The translations under genes and the position numbers were made by a program. The notes under the pieces were generated by a model. That model did not search any database. It was not told the DNA's origin and worked only from the letters and a program-made list of their open reading frames with translations. A DNA stretch of 64,000 nucleotides from Rotaria macrura (Eukaryota > Rotifera > Eurotatoria > Philodinida > Philodinidae): positions 129,328-193,327 of the forward strand of contig OENT01000123.1 in NCBI GenBank assembly GCA_900239685.1. The letters are read 5' to 3'. Each line of letters opens with the position of its first letter. Within the stretch, counting starts at the first letter, position 1. Positions 36,742 through 53,680 of the stretch are shown here, piece after piece.

Positions 36742-39681
36742 ATGAAATCAACAAAATTTATTTCACCTTTACTTTCATGTCAAACATTAAACGAACTTTT
36801 ACATTCATCATCAAAAAGAATATCAATTCTTGAAACAGAAATTGGAAAACAATTCGAAATAGATTATCAATCGTAAGTTTCAATAAATTGAAACATGATG
36901 ATGTTCATTACGAATAGATGTGTATGTCGATGATAACATTATCGATACAATTATTACCATTTTTAATGGATTATTAGTTGCATCAATCAAAGATATTCAG
37001 TGCGACTAGAGAAATATTGCTATTCGATGAATATTTCTAGCAATAAAGTTTTAGTGTTGTCGTCAATAACTCTCGAATAGTCTTGTCAACAGTCTATTTA
37101 TTCTTTATCACTATTTTCTTATAATAAGTAGAAAAAATATTCGTAAGGTTTATTTTTGTTCTGTTTTTCTAGTCATCTTTCTTATGGAAATGAAAATTTA
37201 TTCGAACATAGGTTGTAAGAATATGGAACGTTGATAGGTATTTATAATGCTCTCATCTGCTTATTTAGTACTTTGCTGTGTGACTGTAGTGATGATTAAC
37301 TTGTTGAGAATATATTGATTGATACCATCAGAATTCTATTAGTTATTCTGTAGTCTGATTGAGAAGATCTCTATTATTACAAGCGATTGTCTAAAAACTA
37401 TTTTCACATTATTTAATGTCGAAAAATCATTTCAATTTGTAACTTTCGATAGGATTTCCTTTGGATTATTTAAATCAACTATGAGAAGTAATTATTAATA
37501 TGAAATTGTTTTCTTATTAAATACTCATAAGAAGAAATAATCATTATTTAGTGGTCATATTCCAAAAGCTCGTTATTTCGATCAACTCGAATGTACACAA
37601 CCAACGAAATTGATACCACGAGGTATACCAGATGTAAAATGTTTCGAGTCATATCTATCACGTTTGGGCGTATCGAATAATGATCATATTGTTCTTTATG
37701 ATCGTTCACCGATGGGTTTTTATGCATCTAGTCGTGCTTGGTGGTTATTCAAAGTAAAATTTTGTTTGTCATTGATTTGATATGGAAATGTTTGTTTTTT
37801 GAAGTTATATGGAATGGATAGTTTATCGATTCTCAATGGTGGCTTTCATAAATGGTTAAAAGATGTGAACAAAATGGAATCGTCACAGAGTAATATTTCG
37901 ACAACAGAAAAAGTACGAAACACATCATAAGTCATAAGTCATAATACAGTATTCAAGTGAATGTTTGTTTTCTTATCCTTAGCAAGGAAATTTCACTGTT
38001 CGTTTAAATGAACAATATTTAAAGAACTTTAATGATGTCTTAAAAATCGTTTCAACAAATAATAAAGATACGCAAATTGTTGATGCACGATCATCGACTT
38101 TATTTCATGGTTTGTTTGGTTTTTGTTTTCTTGCATTGTAAAATTCCACTCATGTCTGTCTAGATTCAAATGGTGGACATATGCCCAATGCATTGAACAT
38201 TCCATATACAGAAATATTCGATACAACAAATCAATGTTTGAAATCAAATGATGAACTGAAGAAAGGTAAATAGTTCATTGATATTTTAATGTGTCGTTTA
38301 TCAATAGAGTTAATACTACTGTAAAGGAGTTTAACAGAAAATATCAAAGAAATACAATAGAACAACTAGATATCTGCCTTACACACTTATGGCTATCTCT
38401 TCGATCTACTATTTTTTGTGACGGTGGATTGCTTGAGATAGTATGAGATTTTTTTTCCCTAACAGTAATTCATGTCTAAAAATATTTCATTTTCGATGGT
38501 TTTCATCAAACTCATAACGATAAGTCGCACCTGATTCTCATAAGTTCTGATCACTAGCAATATTATCAATAGCTGTTGCCGTTCTATCTTAACTCATTCT
38601 TTCTGTGTCGATTCACTTCACTTTGACTTTTACAACATTTATATTCTAGTTTAGAATTATTATTTTAATCATGGATTCAATGAATATTAGAAATGTTGAC
38701 ATTGCATGAAACTGTTACAAACATATCATCACCTGTGGGAGATTTATTCAACATGTACTCTTGCATCTAATACTAATCAAATTCAATTGCAAAATAATGT
38801 GAATATTCTTATATTCTATATCGATACATATAAATCAAAAATAATAATGAGTGTCGTTGATTAAAATGAAAATCCTTCGAGAATTCTGAGATACGTGTTT
38901 AGAGTAGCACGAGAAAATGTGAATCTCAAATCAAAAATCATCTGCACATGTATGATAGATTAGATGTCAAACTATGTTTCAACAATATTCATCTTTTTTT
39001 ATAGTGAACGGTTGTTATCACACATGTATTATTGTAAGTAATCAATAGATTTAATGACAGTTCGAATTTACAAGAAGTCATTCCATTGTAGATTGAATTA
39101 GTAAAAAACAAATGCCGCTAATAGTAATTTTCTTTATAAAAATGAAGCTAAGCTGTACATTGTAAATTTATATGAGCATTAAAATGTGTCTCTTTTCAAT
39201 GTATCAATAACATATTTATTTTTGTTCTTCTAGTATTTAACAATGCTGGAGTTGATCTATCCAAACCATCTATCTATACTTGTCAAACTGGCACAACTGC
39301 AAGTGCATTAGCTTTTATCGCACATAATCTGGGTCAAGAATCTTCATCAGTTTATAATGTAAGCATAATAATGCAATAGGACTGTGAATGCACATATAAA
39401 TATATCGTCATCATTGATAATAATGATGTTTGAGACAATATTTCATTTGATATTATGGTTAACATGTGCTACAGAAAAAAATTGTCGAACATATTTTGTT
39501 CTTCTTCAAAATCTAAGGGCTGTTTGACGTTAAGAATAAAGTCAAATTCAGCAGTATAATTTTGAAACATATTCTTATTATTTTTCTTCTTTCTATCATC
39601 TAGGGTTCATTTACCGAATGGCAACAACTTGCACCAAAAGAATTAATTGTAACGGATCAAACAGTGACGCCTGCTGCCTAG
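36742..39681 (+). CDS. Two-domain sulfurtransferase (MPST/rhodanese type)
   Basis: Seven exons (36742-36872, 37552-37753, 37805-37912, 37983-38109, 38164-38265, 39234-39358, 39604-39681) join in phase to give 290 residues, typical of 3-mercaptopyruvate sulfurtransferase and thiosulfate sulfurtransferase. The inactive N-terminal rhodanese domain shows SGHIPKARYFD and HIVLYDRSPMGFYASSRAWW. The C-terminal domain shows QIVDARSSTLFHG, GGHMPNALNIPY and the active loop CQTGTTA, with the nucleophile Cys240. Human MPST has CGSGVTA and TST has CRKGVTA here, so the loop does not decide which donor is used. The enzyme transfers sulfane sulfur from mercaptopyruvate or thiosulfate to acceptors. No clear mitochondrial presequence. 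The start ATG abuts an acceptor-like TATAG. Confidence 0.93.
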
Positions 39682-39821
39682 ACGAAAGCAAATTCGATAT
39701 TTATTTATTTTTAGTTTTATAGATTGAAAAAAAAACCAGACAGATTTTGTTTGTTTTTTTTTGCAGAATTTAGCTAATATTATTTATTTAGTGTAAGATT
39801 AAGAATCTTTTTCTTTCAGAT
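39682..39821 (+). promoter_or_regulatory. Short spacer with splice acceptor before NDUFB11
   Basis: Only 140 bp separate the sulfurtransferase stop from the NDUFB11 ATG. The spacer has poly-T blocks and ends with TTTTTCTTTCAG (AG at 39818-39819), leaving just two bases before the ATG. This fits a trans-splice acceptor in an operon; a very short 5' UTR intron is the alternative. Confidence 0.5.
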
Positions 39822-42397
39822 ATGATTGTACCCGTCAGAACGGGTTATCAACTATTAACGCGGTGGCGACCGCTCTTGATACACCCATCCGTACGTAATA
39901 TGATCACAGGTCGATCAAGTTCGGAAACACCACAAGCTGTACCTGATGGTTTGTTTATTGGAAGAAAATTCAAATGTCATATCGTCTTTTCTGTTTCATC
40001 TAATAATAGACTGGGGTTCATTGAGACCAGCTGATAAAGATCCCGTATCGACACCAATGAAGCGCGATGAAAAACGTGTCGGTGCACCTGATGAAGTTAA
40101 AGGAAAGGAAATTGAAATTTTATGGCCAACGCAACGTGAAATTCAAGAAGGAGAATATTCAAAACCACAATGGGAAAGAAAACAAGTCAATGTAAGAATT
40201 TTTGCTCAATGAACAAAAGATATTATAGAAAGCATTAAATAAAGATTAATATAGATTTGTATGAAAGAATATTTTCTTGGATTCGTGTACTAGATAGTTT
40301 TCAATACGTACACAAGCTTTCGATAGAATATAAATGTCCTTCAGTAGAAATAAATGGAACACATGAAAATTCAGTAATGTACGCTGATTCGAATAGGACA
40401 AGAGCTCATTTGAATACCATATTCTTCAATGCTATAAAAACGAATTACATATTTGAATCGAACATATATAACGGGTGGTCGGAAAGTTTTGGCACAAAAT
40501 GTTTGTTTCTTTTTGGTCCACTCGAAAATATTTCAGACGAGTCGAAATCTATGGATTAGAAGCAGAATTTCNNNNNNNNNNNNNNNNNNNNNNNNNNNNN
40601 NNNNNNNNNNNNNNNNNNNNNNNNNNNNNNNNNNNNNNNNNNNNNNNNNNNNNNNNNNNNNNNNNNNNNNNNNNNNNNNNNNNNNNNNNNNNNNNNNNNN
40701 NNNNNNNNNNNNNNNNNNNNNNNNNNNNNNNNNNNNNNNNNNNNNNNNNNNNNNNNNNNNNNNNNNNNNNNNNNNNNNNNNNNNNNNNNNNNNNNNNNNN
40801 NNNNNNNNNNNNNNNNNNNNNNNNNNNNNNNNNNNNNNNNNNNNNNNNNNNNNNNNNNNNNNNNNNNNNNNNNNNNNNNNNNNNNNNNNNNNNNNNNNNN
40901 NNNNNNNNNNNNNNNNNNNNNNNNNNNNNNNNNNNNNNNNNNNNNNNNNNNNNNNNNNNNNNNNNNNNNNNNNNNNNNNNNNNNNNNNNNNNNNNNNNNN
41001 NNNNNNNNNNNNNNNNNNNNNNNNNNNNNNNNNNNNNNNNNNNNNNNNNNNNNNNNNNNNNNNNNNNNNNNNNNNNNNNNNNNNNNNNNNNNNNNNNNNN
41101 NNNNNNNNGAAATTCTGCTTCTAATCCATAGATTTCGACTCGTCTGAAATATTTTCGAGTGGACCAAAAAGAAACAAACATTTTGTGCCAAAACTTTCCG
41201 ACCACCCGTTAGTTGCACTAATGTTCTTCATAAAATCAAAATGAGAGAGCCTATCTGAATTGGTTCATATGTGTTAGAAAAGTAATCTTCATAATCAGTT
41301 ATGAATGTGTTAAACGTACCAGGGAGAAAAAAAACAAACACCAATACTAAATCAATCATCTTCACAAAATGGCAAGTATTGAGCGTCGAGAATATGTATA
41401 AGAGTTTTTTTAATGGTTGCTAATGTTGAGTAGTGAGCTTTGTGTTCAGCGCCTTGTGCATACTGATTGCTGTTCTAACATCTATCAACCAATCGAAACA
41501 CTTCCTAATTTCGGTTCTATGATTTACTCTAGTGCAACTCAATATACTCTATGGAAATATATAGTTTATTTTCTATAGTCCTTCGTAGTCTGTCAAGCAA
41601 AAGAACTCCAGTAAGATACAACCGAATGTTCAAAGGTAGGGAATTTTATGATCTCCATATAGTACGAAAAGCTTTTACGCGATCGAAAACTTGTGTAACA
41701 TATTCAAAGCGATGACACATTTCAATTCTTATGCATGAATACAAAAACTTCGTTAATGTAAACTATTGACAAGAGAAAGAATTCTTTAACGAAAATGAAT
41801 CAATAAGTTTTGGATACACTGTAAATTAGTCTGCTTCCAGCTCACATCTAGAATATTGTGAGTTTACATTTGTCTGTGTGAGTGAAAAAATCTCCCACCT
41901 TCATTTTCTACATATGAACTATAATCTAATCATAATCAATTCCATATAAATTTTTAGTGTTAGCGGATGAGTCAGATGGATGATTTTTGAAATTGACTGA
42001 TTTGACAGGGTCTAATAAAAATATTTTCTAGCATATATGGTATGGTTATGATTACAATGATAAATTTCGCGATGAAGCAAAAATGAAACAACGAATGTTT
42101 TCACTTGTCTCAGTTGGAATTTTTCTCTTTTGGTTTATGTGGCGATATTTTCCTGATCGACTGTAAGCTTTTGCCTATAGTTTTGTTTTATAAATGAAAA
42201 AAAAAATCACAACAATAGGATTTGATTTTTCTTAATTTAGATTAACTAATTGGTGTCAACGTGAAGCATATCTACGTTTAGCTGCACGTGAAAGTCTTGG
42301 TCTATCGGGTGTTAGTCCTTGGTATGTCGATCCTTCTAAAGTAGAACCATTTTTACCAAGTGATGAAGAACTTGGCGATATGCCCATTGAAATTTAG
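39822..42397 (+). CDS. NDUFB11: Complex I beta subunit 11 (ESSS)
   Basis: Four exons (39822-39948, 40010-40191, 42032-42162, 42241-42397) join in phase to give 198 residues. The protein has a basic N-terminal mitochondrial presequence, a WYGYDYNDKF segment, and one membrane helix (LVSVGIFLFWFMWRYFPD). The tail TNWCQREAYLRLAARESLGL then DPSKVEPFLPSDEE matches the human end, where the family reads W-REAERL...DPSKIQLPEDE. It is an accessory subunit of the membrane arm of mitochondrial complex I. It is about 45 residues longer than human, mainly before the membrane helix. Intron 2 (40192-42031) contains the palindromic transposon and the assembly gap. An AATAAA follows the stop within 4 nt. Confidence 0.88.
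40471..41209. mobile_element. Palindromic TA-flanked inverted-repeat transposon (copy A)
   Basis: The left arm 40471-40571 and right arm 41109-41209 are exact reverse complements over 101 bp. The ends read ACGGGTGGTCGGAAAG and CTTTCCGACCACCCGT. TA lies outside both ends (40469-40470, 41210-41211), the target duplication expected for the Tc1/mariner superfamily. The middle is an assembly gap. The perfect arms point to a recent insertion. It sits in NDUFB11 intron 2. A diverged copy lies at 51197-51946. Confidence 0.85.
40572..41108. other. Assembly gap (537 N)
   Basis: An unbroken run of N exactly between the two perfect inverted-repeat arms. Protein readings that span it are artefacts. The element would be 739 bp with this gap, against 750 bp for the complete second copy, so the gap size looks realistic. 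Confidence 0.98.
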
Positions 42398-43518
42398 AAG
42401 AATAAATATACAACAACAAAACAAATATATTAGATTATTAGTGACACTCTCAAGTTTCGTTTTCTTCTTTCATCCCCTGTTTCGATCTTGCTTATTCTAT
42501 TTGTGTAAATGACTCTTGTCTTCATTTTTTTTTCTTCATATTAAAAAAAGAAGCCACAATGAGGACTCATTTTTAATGTGTTTCGTTTATATAAGTTGAA
42601 TGTCATGGAATCATGTGCTATTGGTACCATAGATAGTATTCATACAGTTTCTTTTATTACTTACAAAATGTTGATTTTCTTGTTCAATTGAATGCATCGA
42701 AACCTATCAGTCAACGTTCATGTCTTGTATAAGAAACAGATTTTTCAACGTAGACTATCTTTGATCAAAGTATCAGTCTTACTATCAATGATTTCTCGAA
42801 GAATGTATTTCTAGCAATAATTAATTAATCAAGTATGATTTCATACTTATTTGTGCTCTGATGTAAAAACGAAAAGTTTTAACAATTAGTAAATTATTGC
42901 AAAATTTTAGTTGGATACTTAAAACAGAAACGTTTCGACTTGATAAATTAACTGTAATTTATTGATTGTATCTCGGACGAAAGATTGATACTTTAACGAC
43001 AGATCTATGACGAAGTTTATATTTGAAAACAAGAAAATCGTCCGTAAATATCGTCCATGACTAAATGATCAAAACGATATCTGTCATTGTCAATGAACTA
43101 TATTTGACCTTGCCGAATTATAGCGGCCGGCAGCTAGATAGTGCGAACAACAACTTCTCACCAATAGGCTTATTTGCACTAGTATTGTTATTAGATCAAA
43201 CAAGGATCTTACAATGATTATATTATTTCATGATTTCTCTCTCTCTCTCTTTCTTTACAGCTGACATGATGCAAAGTAAGCAAGTGAAGGCAATGCACTT
43301 AGTATTTAGTCATTCTTTCCTTTGTCTTCTTATGTATATATATGTATATGTAGTCGGCTATCAGATGTTAATTTTCCTTATTTTTTGTATTTCGATTTTA
43401 TTCGAGGAAAATCAAATCGAATCGTCAAGTGTCTAAACCAACTGTTGCTTTGATTCCCATTAATCATATCTTTTGAATCAAAAATACTTTTATTTTACGT
43501 GTTTGGACAAATTTAATT
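42398..43518. other. Intergenic between NDUFB11 and NHL gene
   Basis: About 1.1 kb. A pyrimidine tract and acceptor at about 43235-43259 (TCTCTCTCTTTCTTTACAG) is followed by a donor-like GTAAGC near 43275, so a short 5' UTR exon of the NHL gene may sit here. No other coding sequence seen. Confidence 0.4.
42401..42406 (+). promoter_or_regulatory. AATAAA after NDUFB11 stop
   Basis: AATAAA begins four bases after the TAG. It may be the polyadenylation signal, though it would give a very short 3' UTR. Confidence 0.35.
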
Positions 43519-45347
43519 ATGCCGATGAATTCGTTTGGTACCTCTCGAAAACGACCATTAGGTTCTGATAAGGAAAATGTATGGTCATCCATGTTGGGCA
43601 TAGAAGTGTACGTAGAAATTTTTATTTATGTAATCAATGTTGAACAATTCATATTTTATTAGCGAGTCTGGTGTTACATTAAAACAACCACGACTTGCTC
43701 TCGGTTCGGCAATGATCGATAGTAATATTTTCAATTCAAGTGAGTATCATTGTTTCGATTATTGAATTATGCTGTCGTGATTATTCTTTGACATGAGAAT
43801 AATTGTCGTACGAAGAAACGATCTAGAAAGCGGTGATCCCTGACATTGAAAAACCTACTGTATCATACATATAACTTGTATTTGCAGAAAATACATGCTG
43901 AGAATGATAACATTTGCCATCGTCAAATAGAAACATTAAATTCTTCACGAAATGATTAGTGGAATTCAGTAAAGTATTTCATGTAATCTTCCTTTGCCCT
44001 AATAGTGATCAATGAATAAGTCCAAACTTGTTTCATATAGGCACAGAAACCTAGTCGATTCCATGTGAGATGTTACTAAGATTTTACAATAGATGTCGCT
44101 GTAGAAATCCTACTCACTTGATTAAAAGGAATGCTCTTGTTTCGATTATGTTATCGGTTGTGGAAAAAGCATTGTCTCTCTCTCTCTCTTTCTGTCATTC
44201 AAGATTGCTTTTACTATACTATTCTTTAATTCTAGTTCCGTATTCACCACCTGATAATTTCTTCATTAAATCATTAGATCGTAAGTATATGCGGTTGAGA
44301 GAAAAATTTTATTCGAATTTTTTATATCGCTACATTGTTTACTCGTTCTTTCTAGCATGGTCCCCATTGAAATCCGAGCCTGTTCAACTCATTCCAGCAC
44401 CGGATCGTCGATCACTAAGTAAATTGATAATTATTTATGAAACGAACTAGTTTGGAACTATTTAAATTTTATCTAACTAAGGTCGTACAGAAACACGTTT
44501 TAAGAATGGCTCATTTCGTCAAGTATTAAAATCGATTCGTACATTAGGTGAATATGGGGATGGGAATCATGCATTCCGTGAACCAAACAGTGTAGCATGG
44601 CTTGAGTGTGGAAAATTAGCTGTTGTCGATACGAATGCACATTGTATTAAAGTCTTTCATAGTGAAACAGGACAATTCGAATATGCCTTTGGACGTGGTC
44701 GATCACTAGGTTGTCAAAATCTACTTTATCCATATCGTATAGCTGTGGTACCTGGTGGAAGTGATCACTTAGTTGTTATCCAACGTCATCCACGACCACA
44801 AATTCATATATTTACATGTAAAGGTGAAGTTATACGTCGATTCGGTCAATATTTAGAAAAACCTCGCGCCTTAACTGTTGATAAATCGCATCGAATTATT
44901 GTTATCGAATCACAAATACAAAAACTACATATATTTTCATTCGATGGGAAAATTCTCTCATCATTTAATTTAAATCAACAATTGAAATTTCCTACTTCGA
45001 TTTGTTCAAATAATTCGGAAATATTTATATCAGACAATCATCTTCATTCAGTTAAAGTGTTTTCGTATCATGGACAATTATTACGTGAGATCAAAGAAGA
45101 TAATTATATAATATTTCCGACCAATATAAAATTAAATGTCAAAGGACAATTGATCGTCATCGATAATCATCAAGGTTTAAATATAACTGTTTATGATGAA
45201 TACGAACAAAAGAAACGTCTCGGTGCTTATACAGCACGCATATGTCATTCACAAATTCTTGACGTAGCTATTGAATCCAACGAAAAAAATATTCTTCACT
45301 TGGCTTCGAAAGATTATAGAGTTTATTCATATCAAATTTCGTTGTAA
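43519..45347 (+). CDS. Brat-type NHL-repeat protein
   Basis: Five exons (43519-43607, 43663-43739, 44236-44280, 44356-44418, 44482-45347) join in phase to give 379 residues. The last exon holds a six-bladed NHL propeller close to that of Drosophila Brat and the TRIM2/TRIM3/TRIM71 group: FREPNSVAWLECGKLAVVDT, YPYRIAVVPGG, RIIVIESQIQKLHIFSFDGK, EIFISDNHLHSVKVFSYHGQ, IVIDNHQGLNITVYDEY and the closing LASKDYRVYSY. In Brat this propeller binds RNA and partner repressors. Here no RING, B-box or coiled coil precedes it. There are only about 92 disordered residues, with SRKRPLGSDKENVW near the start (a possible KEN-box degron, 18-20). A second ATG lies two codons on, and a longer upstream exon cannot be excluded. 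RNA binding is inferred from the family. Confidence 0.88.
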
Positions 45348-45790
45348 ATAATGTTTTTGTAGACAAGCAAAAGAAACTTGATTGTGTTTCGTCTACTTTA
45401 TCGTTTCGTAGTTGTTCATATACTTTTTTTTTATTATTAGTTAACGTTCTGAGTCTTTTATTTATCATTTTTATTATATCAATATCAACATTTTATTTTT
45501 TAATTAAATACATTAAGACAGCGTCCTCTAGCAGTGGGCAATGTGGATCCGAGATTATTTCTTATTGGTCAGAGGCTTGGCCGATAACGGTTGGTCGAAA
45601 AGAATATAGTCATCATTAATTGTGTTTTCCTAGTCGTATTTGCGAGACTGGCAATAGACTATTGGAGAAATACAAGCTTCGAGTGAATCAAACTGTCCAA
45701 GATATAAAATTCAATGTAAATGACAAGATTATTCATTAGAAATTAGAGCTCTAGCCTATATATTCACCATTCATTTTCGTTTATTTTTAG
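45348..45790. other. Intergenic between NHL gene and SEL1L
   Basis: 443 bp holding the NHL gene's 3' UTR and the SEL1L upstream region. An ATTGG (inverted CCAAT) occurs near 45570, and TTATTTTTAG lies directly before the SEL1L ATG. No coding sequence. Confidence 0.45.
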
Positions 45791-52867
<7,077 letters not shown>

Positions 52868-53370
52868 TAATTACTCTTTCTCTCTCTCTTGTTCGTTCAT
52901 TTTCCTTTGCTTTCTTTTTTTAAATTCCTTTTGTTATTTATCTTTCGTCGTCTTTTTGGAATGTGTATCTGTACAGAGAGAAAGATTTTGCTAAAATTAG
53001 ACATACATATGTTTGGTCTATTTTGTTGGTCTGTATACACGGCACAGCTAAAACAAAACACGGAATGAAAGTTTTGTTTCCATTTTAGATATAAAAAAAA
53101 CTTCACTTGGCATTCACAATCAAAAAGAGTTGATATTTTCATATCCTAAGATATACTTGCATAGAAAGTGTTGTCTTAAAACAAATGAATCTCTGTACTT
53201 ATTTCTTTTATTTTGGTGTGTTCTTGTTTATTTTACAAAGAAAGAGTAGATTTCTTTTCGAAATACAAACATGATGACAGTTTGGAAATCGATACAATCA
53301 ATTACATTGATTTGACTATGTGATCAACTCTATTCGACTGTTTATCATTTTTTCACATTCTACTTCAGCA

Positions 53371-53477
53371 GTGTCACATATCCAAGATTTTGAGGAAGTG
53401 CTCACTTCTCCCTCGGGAGATGCCGCACCTTTCGTATAAAAAGTGAACACTTCTCCAAAATCTTGGATATGTGACAC
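53371..53477. repeat. Strong 37-bp-arm hairpin
   Basis: Arms 53371-53407 and 53441-53477 are reverse complements at 34 of 37 positions, starting GTGTCACATATCCAAGATTT and ending AAATCTTGGATATGTGACAC. The loop is 33 bp. It could be a small MITE or a folded RNA; no coding frame crosses it sensibly. Confidence 0.8.
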
Positions 53478-53583
53478 GATTCTCTTTCGAGCTGAAATAT
53501 AAATCATCTCCATTAAGGAACAAAAAATCTTCGACAAACACACATATCAACGAGAAAAACAATTTCCAAGTTAATTTTTAATA

Positions 53584-53680
53584 AGGTTCGACAAGAAGAT
53601 ATGACGAGGATTTTATTTTCAGAGGAAAATCTGTTCGATGTTGATGACGCAATATACAACATCCGAAAAGAGCATGCTTG
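53584..53680 (+). pseudogene. Possible transposase scrap (Tc1/mariner-like)
   Basis: A short frame reads KVRQEDMTRILFSEENLFDV and ends in a stop, recalling the FSDEKxF block around the second catalytic Asp of IS630-Tc1-mariner transposases. In the block itself the Asp is Glu. Following DNA has stops in all frames. Very weak evidence from one motif only. Confidence 0.25.

Noticed and set aside
40453..41218. Four open frames of about 220 codons spanning the N gap on both strands
   Set aside because: They are open only because N codons cannot be stops. The identical ends on the two strands come from the perfect inverted repeat.
44070..44450. 126-codon plus-strand ORF overlapping the NHL gene
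   Set aside because: It runs through real exons 3 and 4 in the wrong frame and through their introns; a shadow of the true gene.
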